A DNA stretch of 64,000 nucleotides from an uncultured Eubacteriales bacterium (GCA_900539225.1 UQBO01000007.1:27973-91972), one strand, 5' to 3'; counted from the first letter of the stretch, positions 1-7,993 are shown. Notes: generated by a model from the letters alone, not told the origin. Made by a program: numbers and translations.

Positions 1-975
1 ATAAAAGCCTTGGCATAAAGCTAAATTGCTTGAGAACACCTCTTTATTGATCAGTTCCTTATTTATGCTAGCTTCAACTAGCTTTCTTAAGTCAATTGAT
101 GGCTTCTTCTTATGGTTAAAGCCAATATAATAAAGCTTATTCGATGGAAATTCAATCACAGAATACTTTGAGCTGTTTAAAAACGCTGAGTAATTTGAAT
201 CAAAAGCCGTATATATATCAAGCTTACCCGTTTCGAATATGCCCTCAATATTAGCAGGGTTCTCTATGACTATGCCTGTAACTGTGTCAATGGATGCTTG
301 GCCATTGAAGTAGGACTTGTTTTTCTCTAAGATAAGTAATTTATTGTTCTCATATGACTTAAACTTGAATGGTCCTGTGCCATTAGGCGTGTAATTGTTG
401 TAGTCATCTGTTGATGATATGATAGGAAAAGTTAATTTATACAAATTATTTTGACTCGCACTTGCAAATTTAACTTCTACACTATTATTATCAAGTCTAT
501 TGATAGTGAAATTTGCTGATCCATTAAAAATTTTATTTCCTTCGTCATTTATTAAATTATAATAAAAGGACCTATCCTTATTATTTAAGATATAAATATA
601 TGAAAAGATAACATCATCCGCACTTAAAACTTTGCCGTTATGAAATTTAACGCCCTCTCTTAACTTGATTCTATAAGTTCTCTCATCCACCTTTTCTACC
701 GAACTCGCTAGCAAATTATTTAATGAAGAGTCATCATTAATCTCTAAAAGGCTTGAGTAAATAAGGTCTTTAAAGTAATAATAGTATAGGTTGTCATTAA
801 GTATAGGATTAAATGTCTTAAATGGTGTTAAAGGCAGATTGATATTGCCTCCCTGAGATAGTAGATAAGCTTCACTCGCCTCGTTTTGTGCGCCTTCGTT
901 ATCATCAGTTTTCTTGCAAGAAATTAGACTTACGCAAAGCACTAATACTAATATTAATAATATTTTCTTTTTCAT
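1..975 (-). CDS. Family-5 extracellular solute-binding lipoprotein, partial (C-terminus beyond the window)
   Basis: This 325-codon open frame runs off the left edge of the window. It starts with a lysine-rich signal peptide and a lipobox, LISC, so the mature protein should be lipid-anchored on the outer face of the membrane. The segment reading REGVKFHNGKVLSADDV and the following layout match family 5 binding proteins of peptide or nickel ABC importers. Its ATG overlaps the stop of the upstream transglycosylase as ATGA, which suggests translational coupling. The substrate cannot be told from the sequence. No permease genes are visible here; they may lie to the left. Confidence 0.85.
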   Translation of the reverse strand, partial: MKKKILLILVLVLCVSLISCKKTDDNEGAQNEASEAYLLSQGGNINLPLTPFKTFNPILNDNLYYYYFKDLIYSSLLEINDDSSLNNLLASSVEKVDERTYRIKLREGVKFHNGKVLSADDVIFSYIYILNNKDRSFYYNLINDEGNKIFNGSANFTINRLDNNSVEVKFASASQNNLYKLTFPIISSTDDYNNYTPNGTGPFKFKSYENNKLLILEKNKSYFNGQASIDTVTGIVIENPANIEGIFETGKLDIYTAFDSNYSAFLNSSKYSVIEFPSNKLYYIGFNHKKKPSIDLRKLVEASINKELINKEVFSSNLALCQGFY

Positions 976-1547
976 TTGCTAAAGTCCTCCAATATACTTG
1001 AAAGCTCATCTAGAAAAATTCCATACTTGTCCATAAAGTTAATGATATTTCTTGTCAATCTAATTTCTCTTACATATTTTCTTGTCTCTTCGAAATCCAC
1101 GTAATTATCCATTTCATTTTTATTGTAGCCTTCAGCATTAATCCAGCGCTTAGCATTTTCAGGACCTGCGTTGTATGCAAGGAGCGCATGCTCTTCATCT
1201 GAATCCATAAGCTTCATTAAGTATGACAAGTAATATGTCCCTAGTCTAATATTGTTATCAGCAGCTTCAATCCTGTAATCATCTATATTTAGCTTGTCCA
1301 TAAGCCACATAGCTGTCGACGGCATAAGCTGCATAAGACCTATAGCGCCCTTTGATGAAACCGCCGTCTCCTTAAAGCGTGACTCCTTAAATATAACTGC
1401 CTTGACAAATGATTTATCTACACCGTATTCTGTAGAGTACTTATCTATGATATCATCATACTTTCTAGGTATAAAATATATATATACTAGCTCAATAACA
1501 AATATTATTAAGAATAGTTTTATTAAAAATTTAATTAGCTTCTTCAT
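972..1547 (-). CDS. Membrane-anchored lytic transglycosylase (SLT domain)
   Basis: The protein has 191 residues with one N-terminal membrane helix (about residues 7-26) and an extracellular SLT domain that cleaves the glycan strands of peptidoglycan. The catalytic glutamate is E55 in KESRF, followed by GLMQLMPST at about 70-78 and AYNAGP at about 124-129, all hallmarks of the Slt70/MltC-like fold. The ribosome site GGAGAG precedes the ATG. The start overlaps the end of coaE by 17 bases and the stop overlaps the start of the lipoprotein gene, so the three are probably co-translated. Its role in growth, division or secretion cannot be decided from the sequence. Confidence 0.92.
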   Translation of the reverse strand: MKKLIKFLIKLFLIIFVIELVYIYFIPRKYDDIIDKYSTEYGVDKSFVKAVIFKESRFKETAVSSKGAIGLMQLMPSTAMWLMDKLNIDDYRIEAADNNIRLGTYYLSYLMKLMDSDEEHALLAYNAGPENAKRWINAEGYNKNEMDNYVDFEETRKYVREIRLTRNIINFMDKYGIFLDELSSILEDFSK

Positions 1548-2130
1548 TTATTCTCTCCAAAGTTTTCAAGACCTCTCTTTTTAGATCAGAATGAGTAGAA
1601 TTGTTTAATATAATGTAGCCAGATGCCTTAAGCTTTTTATCATTCGTAACACGAGTATCTATCCTAGATACAGCCTCTTCTTTAGTAATATTGTTTCTAT
1701 TCATAAGTCTTTCAACTTGTATATCTTTATCAATATCTACAAAGATTATGCCTTTTATCTCAATATTTGCTTCATTAAAATATTTTTTCGCTTCAAAAAA
1801 TACTGGCACTTCGATAAAATTAATGCCATCTATGAGCATATCTTTGATTTTTTTATAAACAAGAGGATGCACAAAGGCTTCCACCTTTTCTTTAAAGGCA
1901 GTATCTGTAAATATAGCGCATCTCATCTTATCTTTATCAAGCTTTAAGCCTCCTGCAAAATATTCTTCGCCTATTAGAGCTTTAAAACTCTTTAAAAATT
2001 CTTCATCCTTATATAGCTCCTTCACTACATCATCCGCGCTGATGGTCATATATCCTTTATCAGCAATGATTTTCAAAACAGATGACTTTCCTGAAGCAAT
2101 GGAGCCAGTCAAAATATAATTATTTTGCAT
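1531..2130 (-). CDS. coaE: Dephospho-CoA kinase
   Basis: This 199-residue cytoplasmic kinase carries out the last step of coenzyme A synthesis, phosphorylating dephospho-CoA at the 3'-hydroxyl of its ribose with ATP. The P-loop GSIASGKS is at residues 9-16, and the SADDVV segment near residue 31 matches the conserved acidic motif that follows it in the family. Length is normal. The ATG lies 11 bases inside the 3' end of polA without a clear ribosome site of its own, so translation is probably coupled to polA. The polA-coaE-transglycosylase order is common in low-GC Gram-positives. Confidence 0.94.
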   Translation of the reverse strand: MQNNYILTGSIASGKSSVLKIIADKGYMTISADDVVKELYKDEEFLKSFKALIGEEYFAGGLKLDKDKMRCAIFTDTAFKEKVEAFVHPLVYKKIKDMLIDGINFIEVPVFFEAKKYFNEANIEIKGIIFVDIDKDIQVERLMNRNNITKEEAVSRIDTRVTNDKKLKASGYIILNNSTHSDLKREVLKTLERINEEAN

Positions 2131-4744
2131 TGTACCAATTATCCGCTTGATTTATATCAACTTTTAGATCCATATTAAGGCCTTCAATATTTTCCATTAG
2201 ATCCTTGATTATGTCTTTAACTCTATCCGCTTCTTCATTCTTTACTTCAACAACGATTTCGTCGTGAACAGTTACAATTATATGAGCATCGATATCTTCT
2301 TCTCTAAATTTATTGAATATCTTAACGATGGCGATCTTGATTATATCCGCACTAGTGCCTTGTATAGGCATATTAAGCGCAACTCTTTCGCCAAAAGCTC
2401 TTATATTGTAGTTTGAATTTTGAAGCTCTGGTATATTTCTTCTTCTATTGAAAAGTGTCTTTACATAGCCATCTTCTTTAGCTTTTTCTACCACGTCATT
2501 CATATACTTGTGAACGCCAGAGAATTTTTCAAAATAGTTGTCGATATATTCTTTAGCCTCTTTTCTTGAAATCTTTAGGTCTTGTGACAATGAATAATCG
2601 CTTATACCATAAACAATGCCGAAGTTAACAGCCTTTGCTCTACTTCTGTGCTCACCATCAACCTCGTCAAATGGAATGCCAAAAACCTCCGAAGCTGTCT
2701 TTCTGTGTATATCTAAGCCCTCTTCAAAAGCGTGCAGCATCTTTTCATCATTGGCAATGTAGGCAAGTATCCTTAGCTCGATTTGTGAGTAGTCGCTATC
2801 AAGCAGTGTGTAGCCGTCCTCGCTCACAAAGGCTTTTCTAATCTTTCTACCAGCCTCAGTCCTTATAGGAATGTTTTGAAGATTTGGATCTTGTGATGAA
2901 ATCCTTCCAGTCGCTGTATTTGTTTGATTAAAGTAGGAGTGTATCCTGCCAGTCTCGTCAATTAGGTCCTTAAGACCGTCAATATATGTTGATTTAAGCT
3001 TTTGATAAGTTCTGTACTCAACGATTTGATCCGCAATTGGATGCTTATTTGAAAGCTTCTCCAAAACCTCAGCATCAGTCGAATAGCCCGTCTTAGTCTT
3101 TTTGATAGGCTTGATGCCGAGCTTATCAAATAGTATTTCACTTAGCTTTTTAGGAGAATTTACGTTAAATTCTTCACCAGCTAAGCTAAATATAATTCTT
3201 TCCTTTTCCTTAATAAGTTCGTCATATTCGTCTCCAAGCCCTAGCAATTCATCTCTGTCGACCTTAAAGCCTGTAAATTCCATATCTGCCAAAGCTTCAC
3301 TAAGCGGAAGTTCTATATCGTAGAAAAGAGTTTTTTCGTCTAAACTATCGATCTTTTCCTTGAGTATTGGATAAACATCTTTTATAGTCTTGATCTCATT
3401 ACTTAAGACTTCGCTTGCCACATCCATGTCAATGGCTGAAACCACTTTAGTCCTAATTTTTTCCTTCTTATATATATCGTCAAATGAATTTATTTGTCTT
3501 TGCAAATAGTCCATAGCCATGTTTTGTATGCTATAGTTTGACTTGTTTGAATCAATTAAATAGTAGGCGATGGCTGTGTCAAAAGCAAAGTTTTTAATCA
3601 ATATACCTTCTTTTTGCGCTAAGACATAAGCCTTTTTAATGTCATGCGAAACTTTTTTAATATTTTCGTTCTCTAAAATATTCTTTATACAAGATAAGTT
3701 ATCAGTCTTAATTATATAAACTTTGTCTAGTATAAAACTTATATATAAAATATCTGAAGTAAAGTATTTGTCAGTGTCTGTAGTGATATTAAAGATAAAC
3801 TCATCCTTAAGTTTATCAAGAGCCTTTATATTATCTTCATCAAGTATTTCTATTTCTAAATTATTTTCCGCTACTTCTATTTTTTTACTGTCTTCTAAAG
3901 AGTTAAGTCTAGAATTTAGTTCTAATTCTTCAAAAATTTCTCTAAGCGCATCATTGTTAGCATCATTTATTTTATAATCTTCGATATCCATAGATATATC
4001 AACATCTTTAACAATAGTCGCAAGCTTTTTAGATAGAAAGGCCATGTCCTTGCCATCTTTTATCCTTTGATTAGTCTTATTATCTTTAAGTTCGTCAATA
4101 TGCTCATAAAGATTTTCTATAGTTCTGTACTCACTAAGTATTTTTAAAGCAGTCTTCTCCCCAATGCCGTAAATACCAGGGATATTATCTGATTGATCGC
4201 CCATAAGAGCCTTTAAGTCGATAAATTCGTCGGGACTAAGACCATAAACCTCGTTCATCTTTTCTATATTATATGTATCAAACTCACTTACGCCCGTCTT
4301 AGTGATGATAACGTCTGTATCGTCCTTAATTAGCTGTAAGTAGTCCTTGTCCCCTGTTATAAGCAGCTTCTTAACGTTCTTATCATCAATCATAGTCAAA
4401 GTGCCTGCAAGGTCGTCTGCCTCAAAGCCGGCCTTGTCCAAAACCTTTATGCCCATCTTATTAAGTATGTCCTTAAGTATTGGGAATTGAACACTTAGCT
4501 CATCAGGAAACTTCATTCTATTGCCTTTATAATCATCATAGATATCTTTTCTAAAAGTTTTTTCTTTTCTATCAAAGACCACACAGATGTATTTTGGACC
4601 GTAGTCAGCCTTAATCTTGTCAAGCATGTTTAAAAAGCCATAAATACCGTTAGTAAATATGCCTTTCTTGTTACTCAATAATCTAATTGCATAAAAAGCT
4701 CTGTTAAGTAAGCTTGAACCGTCTATAATTACAAAATTTTCCAC
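2120..4744 (-). CDS. polA: DNA polymerase I
   Basis: Family A DNA polymerase of about 874 residues, for Okazaki-fragment maturation and repair synthesis. The 5'-3' exonuclease domain fills roughly residues 1-290 (IDGSSLLNRAF at the start, GDQSDNIPG in the helix-hairpin region). Polymerase motif A, DYSQIELR, is near residue 650, motif B (KAVNFGIVYG) near 700 and motif C (VHDEIV) near 831. The central 3'-5' exonuclease-like domain lacks the DxE metal-binding pair (the strand reads FNITTDTD), so proofreading is probably lost, as in Bacillus Pol I. I chose the GTG at 4744: AGGTGA lies 5 bases upstream and the product then begins MENFVIIDG. An in-frame ATG at 4750 overlaps that site. Confidence 0.95.
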   Translation of the reverse strand: MENFVIIDGSSLLNRAFYAIRLLSNKKGIFTNGIYGFLNMLDKIKADYGPKYICVVFDRKEKTFRKDIYDDYKGNRMKFPDELSVQFPILKDILNKMGIKVLDKAGFEADDLAGTLTMIDDKNVKKLLITGDKDYLQLIKDDTDVIITKTGVSEFDTYNIEKMNEVYGLSPDEFIDLKALMGDQSDNIPGIYGIGEKTALKILSEYRTIENLYEHIDELKDNKTNQRIKDGKDMAFLSKKLATIVKDVDISMDIEDYKINDANNDALREIFEELELNSRLNSLEDSKKIEVAENNLEIEILDEDNIKALDKLKDEFIFNITTDTDKYFTSDILYISFILDKVYIIKTDNLSCIKNILENENIKKVSHDIKKAYVLAQKEGILIKNFAFDTAIAYYLIDSNKSNYSIQNMAMDYLQRQINSFDDIYKKEKIRTKVVSAIDMDVASEVLSNEIKTIKDVYPILKEKIDSLDEKTLFYDIELPLSEALADMEFTGFKVDRDELLGLGDEYDELIKEKERIIFSLAGEEFNVNSPKKLSEILFDKLGIKPIKKTKTGYSTDAEVLEKLSNKHPIADQIVEYRTYQKLKSTYIDGLKDLIDETGRIHSYFNQTNTATGRISSQDPNLQNIPIRTEAGRKIRKAFVSEDGYTLLDSDYSQIELRILAYIANDEKMLHAFEEGLDIHRKTASEVFGIPFDEVDGEHRSRAKAVNFGIVYGISDYSLSQDLKISRKEAKEYIDNYFEKFSGVHKYMNDVVEKAKEDGYVKTLFNRRRNIPELQNSNYNIRAFGERVALNMPIQGTSADIIKIAIVKIFNKFREEDIDAHIIVTVHDEIVVEVKNEEADRVKDIIKDLMENIEGLNMDLKVDINQADNWYNAK

Positions 4745-4761
4745 TATCATCACCTGCTAAT

Positions 4762-4790
4762 ATCTTAACATTAAATGAGGTATTTGTCAA
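4762..4790 (-). promoter_or_regulatory. Sigma-A promoter for polA-coaE operon
   Basis: On the minus strand the -35 box TTGACA (4790-4785) and the -10 box TAAGAT (4767-4762) are separated by exactly 17 bases and sit just upstream of polA. Confidence 0.75.
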
Positions 4791-4847
4791 TTGCTTAGAA
4801 TCACAAACAAAGCCAATTCAATATAATTTTAAGAATTATTTTAGGCG

Positions 4848-4924
4848 CAAAAATAAAAAACGTTAAATAATACAAGTAAGTTATGAAAATTACACTGATT
4901 ATTATTAAACGTTATTTTTATTTT
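4848..4924. repeat. Long imperfect inverted repeat between polA and the small RNA gene
   Basis: The arm at 4848-4872 and the arm at 4900-4924 are nearly perfect reverse complements of about 22-25 bases around the core AACGTT, with a 27-base loop. Both outer flanks are A- or T-rich, so it could end transcription from either side or form a cruciform. The right arm abuts the -35 box of the next promoter. No coding potential is seen here. Confidence 0.55.
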
Positions 4925-4951
4925 GACATATTTCTTCAATTGATGTATAAT
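4923..4951 (+). promoter_or_regulatory. Consensus sigma-A promoter for a small RNA
   Basis: TTGACA at 4923-4928 and TATAAT at 4946-4951 are both perfect consensus hexamers with a 17-base spacer, the best promoter in the window. The predicted start is about 4958. No convincing protein gene follows; a hairpin terminator ends at 5037. Confidence 0.85.
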
Positions 4952-4957
4952 ATATAA

Positions 4958-5037
4958 TGGATGGAGGGTGAGCAAGACCTCTGTCTACTCGTTATTCGAC
5001 TGTTGGAGAGCTATTTTTATAGCTCTTCAATTTTTTT
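4958..5037 (+). ncRNA. Putative small RNA of about 80 nt, unknown family
   Basis: A perfect promoter and a strong intrinsic terminator bracket about 80 bases that encode no plausible protein. The RNA would fold into a 5' hairpin (AGAC-CTCT-GTCT, extended by GAG/CTC) and a 12-bp terminator stem (5003-5014 with 5019-5030, loop TTTT) followed by seven T residues at 5031-5037. The 5' part contains GGAGGG, which could pair with C-rich targets. It does not resemble 4.5S RNA, 6S RNA, tmRNA or RNase P as I know them. A short frame starting with the ATG at 4961 exists but lacks a ribosome site and reads through the terminator into tRNA-Sec antisense, so I reject it. Confidence 0.6.
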
Positions 5038-5053
5038 GTGTGTTGACCACAAT

Positions 5054-5083
5054 AAAAAAGATCAAACTAAAGCTAGTTTGATC
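5054..5083 (-). terminator. Intrinsic terminator of tRNA-Sec
   Basis: A perfect 10-bp stem (5074-5083 with 5060-5069, loop of 4) is followed on the minus strand by six T residues at 5059-5054. It lies directly downstream of the selC CCA end. Confidence 0.85.
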
Positions 5084-5088
5084 ATATA

Positions 5089-5186
5089 TGGCGGGAGTAT
5101 GTGCGAATCGAACACACCTATGAAGCTACAAACCCCACATGCACGGTTTTGAAGACCGGAGAGCCCACCAGGACTCATCTACCCCC
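5089..5186 (-). tRNA. selC: tRNA-Sec (anticodon TCA), CCA encoded
   Basis: This 98-nt RNA reads UGA as selenocysteine when served by SelA, SelB and SelD. Diagnostic features are visible: an 8-nt acceptor strand (GGGGGTAG against ATACTCCC, last pair G-A), G73 and encoded CCA at 5091-5089, a 6-bp D stem (GAGTCC/GGGCTC) with a 4-base loop, an anticodon loop CTTCAAA with TCA, a long variable arm with a 5-6 bp stem (TGGGG/CTTCA), and a 5-bp T stem around TTCGATT. It has its own promoter and terminator and lies antisense to nothing essential. No selA, selB or selD gene is in the window, so selenoprotein synthesis is inferred to be encoded elsewhere. Confidence 0.95.
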
Positions 5187-5196
5187 AGACTTACTT

Positions 5197-5225
5197 ATTA
5201 TAGCATAATTAAAGCTATTTTACAA
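5197..5225 (-). promoter_or_regulatory. Promoter of tRNA-Sec
   Basis: Minus-strand -35 TTGTAA (5225-5220), 17-base spacer and -10 TATAAT (5202-5197), ending 10 bases before the mature 5' end of selC. Confidence 0.8.
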
Positions 5226-5282
5226 GTATTTTATATTATTAAGACATTTTTTAGAAAAAATAAAGAAAATTTAAAAAAAGTC

Positions 5283-5311
5283 TTGCTATTTCTATAAATT
5301 TATGGTAAAAT
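5283..5311 (+). promoter_or_regulatory. Promoter of rpsT
   Basis: -35 TTGCTA at 5283-5288 and -10 TAAAAT at 5306-5311 with a 17-base spacer, about 30 bases upstream of the rpsT start codon. Confidence 0.75.
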
Positions 5312-5342
5312 ATCAATGTTATGAAATTTGGAGGTGAGATTA

Positions 5343-5606
5343 TTGGCAAACATTAAATCTGCGAAGAAAAGAATATCAGTTAGTAAAAATAAAACTTTAG
5401 TAAATAAATCTAGAAAGACTGAGCTTAAGAACCTTATAAAGAGATTTGAATTATTGGTTAACGAAGGCAAAACAGATGAAGCTAGAGAAGTACTTAAAGT
5501 TATAGATAAAAAATTAAAGAAGGCTGAACAAAGAAACTTATTCCACAAGAATAAAGTAGCTAGAAAGATGAGTAGATTAACTCACAAGTTAAATAAGGCT
5601 GTTTAG
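5343..5606 (+). CDS. rpsT: 30S ribosomal protein S20
   Basis: An 87-residue basic protein that binds 16S rRNA early in small-subunit assembly. It begins ANIKSAKKRI after the initiator, the family signature, and is rich in lysine and arginine. I chose the TTG at 5343 because a strong ribosome site, GGAGGTGA (5330-5337), lies 5 bases upstream and because S20 proteins start at this residue; an upstream in-frame TTG at 5328 would fall inside the ribosome site. A weak TTG start is also known for rpsT of E. coli, where it takes part in autoregulation. The gene is monocistronic, with its own promoter and terminator. Confidence 0.95.
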   Translation: MANIKSAKKRISVSKNKTLVNKSRKTELKNLIKRFELLVNEGKTDEAREVLKVIDKKLKKAEQRNLFHKNKVARKMSRLTHKLNKAV

Positions 5607-5652
5607 TTAGAAGAGACCTTATTGTCTCTTTTAACTAAATTAAATTTTTTTA
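5603..5652 (+). terminator. Intrinsic terminator of rpsT
   Basis: The stop codon region begins a long imperfect stem (AGTTAGAAGAGAC with GTCTCTTTTAACT, loop CTTATT) followed after a few bases by a run of seven T residues. Confidence 0.7.
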
Positions 5653-5671
5653 AGAAATTTTAAAAAAACCC

Positions 5672-5700
5672 TTTACAAATTAGAATTCTTGTTGTATAAT
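5672..5700 (+). promoter_or_regulatory. Promoter of tRNA-Lys
   Basis: -35 TTTACA at 5672-5677 and consensus -10 TATAAT at 5695-5700 with a 17-base spacer, 14 bases upstream of the mature tRNA. Confidence 0.8.
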
Positions 5701-5714
5701 GGTAAGGTAGTTTT

Positions 5715-5790
5715 GGACCATTAGCTCAGGTGGTAGAGCAACTGACTCTTAATCAGTGGGTCCAGGGTTCGAGTCCCTGATGGTCCACCA
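5715..5790 (+). tRNA. tRNA-Lys (anticodon CTT), CCA encoded
   Basis: A 76-nt cloverleaf: 7-bp acceptor stem GGACCAT/ATGGTCC, D arm GCTC/GAGC, anticodon stem ACTGA/TCAGT with loop CTCTTAA (anticodon CTT, codon AAG), T arm CAGGG/CCCTG around TTCGAGT, discriminator A and encoded CCA. It stands alone with its own promoter and terminator. Confidence 0.97.
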
Positions 5791-5792
5791 CG

Positions 5793-5824
5793 AAGAAACG
5801 TGTATTTGCACGTTTCTTTTTTTA
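5793..5824 (+). terminator. Intrinsic terminator of tRNA-Lys
   Basis: Stem AAGAAACGTG/CACGTTTCTT with a 6-base loop followed by a run of T residues, directly after the CCA end. Confidence 0.85.
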
Positions 5825-5833
5825 TCTTTTTTA

Positions 5834-5862
5834 TTGTTTATCTCCCCCATATGTATTATAAT
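5834..5862 (+). promoter_or_regulatory. Promoter of the phosphohexomutase gene
   Basis: -35 TTGTTT at 5834-5839 and -10 TATAAT at 5857-5862, 17-base spacer. The ribosome site AAGGAGTGA follows at 5872-5880. Confidence 0.7.
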
Positions 5863-5884
5863 ATAGATATGAAGGAGTGATTCA

Positions 5885-7945
5885 ATGAGTAAAATACTGA
5901 ATTTTAAAAATAAGAACGACGATCAAAACGCAAAAGATAATAAATCATATACAAAAACCATTGCAACTAAGCCTTATAGTTTCACCTACGCTAATTACAA
6001 GAGCGGGCTTATCCTTTCTTATATATATATATATGACAAGTCTTATGAGGTGAAGAGTTATTACGAAGCGTATGAGCTTATGCTTAAGATTCTTTCTCAT
6101 GATTATGGTGAGGCTATATTAAAATATTTTGATGAGAATGCCTTAAGTTCTACTAAGAGCTCTGACTTTACTAGACCTTATAAGTTTATAAATGTCTATA
6201 TTGAAACAAAGCTTGAAACGAAAAAGCTGCTTAAGCAAATGGATGAGCTAGCCAAACTTTGCGGCGTTAATTATTATCTATTATCAAATAAAAAGAAACT
6301 TAAGATTAATAGCACAAACGAAAGATATATCTCCTGGCTAAGTTACTCAAGCATTAGCGCAGAGGATGATGCGGCTCTTAAAAAGATGAGTGAAGACGAA
6401 ATTAAAAACAATTTTGCGAGTGATCTTGTCTTTGGAACGGCTGGCCTTAGGGGTAAGCTTGGTCTAGGCACAAATATGATGAACGTCTACACAGTAAAGC
6501 TCGCTGCCAAAGCTATCGCCCTAGTCCTTAAAGATAAATTTGATACGCCATCTGTAGTCATCGGCTATGACACAAGGTACATGTCAGAGGGCTTTGCTCA
6601 TCTTAGCAAAAACATCTTCACAAATGAAGGCATCAAGGTATACCTCTTTGATGAAGCATTGCCAACGCCTTTCGTGAGCTATGGCATAAGGCATTACAAG
6701 GCATCTGCTGGGGTTATGGTGACTGCGAGCCACAATCCAAAGGATTACAACGGCTACAAGGTTTACAACGGGCACGGTTCACAAATACTTGAGGAGATGG
6801 CTGAGCTTGTGCAAAATAAAATGAAGTCTGTGAACTTTGATAAAATTTCTATTACAGAGAAAAATGATAAATATCTAAAAATGATTGACGATGAATTTTT
6901 TGCTTCATATTACAAGGACCTCTACTCTATCAAAATGGATGTAGACGTGGATAAAGATATAAATTTCGTTTACACACCTCTTAATGGTACTGGTCTTAAG
7001 CCTATTGTCAAAGTGATTAAGGATTTTGGCTTCACAAATTATCATATACCTAAAATTCAAGAGCATCCTGACCCTGACTTTACTAGCTGCCCTTACCCTA
7101 ATCCAGAGTTTAAAGAGGCTTTTAACGAGGCTATAAAACTCGCGAAAGATAAAAAGGCAGATGCGATATTCGCAAGCGACCCCGACTGCGACAGAATTAA
7201 CATGGCTGTTAAAAAAGATGGTGAATACATTATTTTGGATGGCAACAGAGTCGGCGCTCTTATGCTTGACTTCATTCTTAGTCATAGCAAGCCCGCAAAG
7301 ACTTCGTATCTAGTTAAGTCCATAGTTACATCGGATTTTGCAAAAGCCATTGCCGAGGACCATGGTCTTGAGTCCGCTGACGTTTTGACTGGCTTTAAGA
7401 ATATCTGTAAGCTTGCTAATGACTTTGAAAATGTTAGTGACAAACACTTTTTCTTCGGCTTAGAAGAGAGCATAGGCTATGTCTATAGAGATTTTGTAAG
7501 AGACAAAGACGCTGTTAACGCCTTCATGGTGCTTATTCAAATGACTGCTTATTATAAAAAGCAAAATATAAATATCTTGGACCACTTAAATAGTCTTTAC
7601 GAAAAGTACGGCTACTTCGTTCAAGCGCAAGAGTCCATAGTCTTCGAAGGACTTGATGGCAAGGACAAGATGGCTAAGATCATGGATAAGTTCAGAAATA
7701 ATTACAAGAGTGAGATCGATGGGCTTAAATTTATTAAAAGAGTCGACTACTTAAATGATGAAACTGGTCTAGATAAGTCAAACGTGCTTAAGTACTACAT
7801 CGATGACTACTCATGGATAGCGATAAGGCCATCTGGTACTGAGCCAAAGATTAAGTTTTATTTCTCGATAAGAGCAAATAATGAAGCTGAAGCAAAAAAA
7901 GAATTAGATAGAATTAAAACTATTGTTTTAGAAAAAATTAAATAA
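5885..7945 (+). CDS. Phosphoglucomutase/phosphomannomutase with long N-terminal extension
   Basis: An alpha-D-phosphohexomutase of 686 residues that interconverts hexose 1- and 6-phosphates for cell-wall and polysaccharide precursors. The phosphorylated serine is S282 in TASHNPKDYNG, the metal loop is DPDCDR near 432, the sugar-binding loop GLEESIGY lies near 520 and the phosphate-binding RPSGTEP near 648. The family normally begins at the segment reading RYISWLSYSS, here near residue 147; about 145 residues precede it and match no domain I recognise. The extension contains a (TA)7 run at 6020-6034 encoding YIYIYD. Start and promoter are clear; the gene is monocistronic. Confidence 0.92.
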   Translation: MSKILNFKNKNDDQNAKDNKSYTKTIATKPYSFTYANYKSGLILSYIYIYDKSYEVKSYYEAYELMLKILSHDYGEAILKYFDENALSSTKSSDFTRPYKFINVYIETKLETKKLLKQMDELAKLCGVNYYLLSNKKKLKINSTNERYISWLSYSSISAEDDAALKKMSEDEIKNNFASDLVFGTAGLRGKLGLGTNMMNVYTVKLAAKAIALVLKDKFDTPSVVIGYDTRYMSEGFAHLSKNIFTNEGIKVYLFDEALPTPFVSYGIRHYKASAGVMVTASHNPKDYNGYKVYNGHGSQILEEMAELVQNKMKSVNFDKISITEKNDKYLKMIDDEFFASYYKDLYSIKMDVDVDKDINFVYTPLNGTGLKPIVKVIKDFGFTNYHIPKIQEHPDPDFTSCPYPNPEFKEAFNEAIKLAKDKKADAIFASDPDCDRINMAVKKDGEYIILDGNRVGALMLDFILSHSKPAKTSYLVKSIVTSDFAKAIAEDHGLESADVLTGFKNICKLANDFENVSDKHFFFGLEESIGYVYRDFVRDKDAVNAFMVLIQMTAYYKKQNINILDHLNSLYEKYGYFVQAQESIVFEGLDGKDKMAKIMDKFRNNYKSEIDGLKFIKRVDYLNDETGLDKSNVLKYYIDDYSWIAIRPSGTEPKIKFYFSIRANNEAEAKKELDRIKTIVLEKIK
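6020..6034. repeat. (TA)7 dinucleotide run inside the mutase extension
   Basis: Seven and a half TA units lie in frame within the N-terminal extension of the phosphohexomutase. Slippage by one unit would shift the frame after about residue 50. Whether this happens is unknown. Confidence 0.6.
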
Positions 7946-7957
7946 TTTTGCATTATA

Positions 7958-7993
7958 AATGGCTATGAAATCAATCATAGCCATTGTTTTTAT
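7958..7993 (+). terminator. Intrinsic terminator between convergent genes
   Basis: Stem AATGGCTATGA (7958-7968) with TCATAGCCATT (7975-7985), loop AATCAA, followed by GTTTTT. It ends the mutase transcript and may also serve the convergent minus-strand operon. Confidence 0.8.

Noticed and set aside
4961..5152. Plus-strand frame of 63 codons next to the small RNA promoter
   Set aside because: It lacks a ribosome site, runs through a strong terminator and then antisense through tRNA-Sec; a small RNA explains the promoter better.
6905..7285. Minus-strand frame of 126 codons opposite the phosphohexomutase
   Set aside because: It lies wholly within the catalytic core of the plus-strand gene and resembles nothing known.
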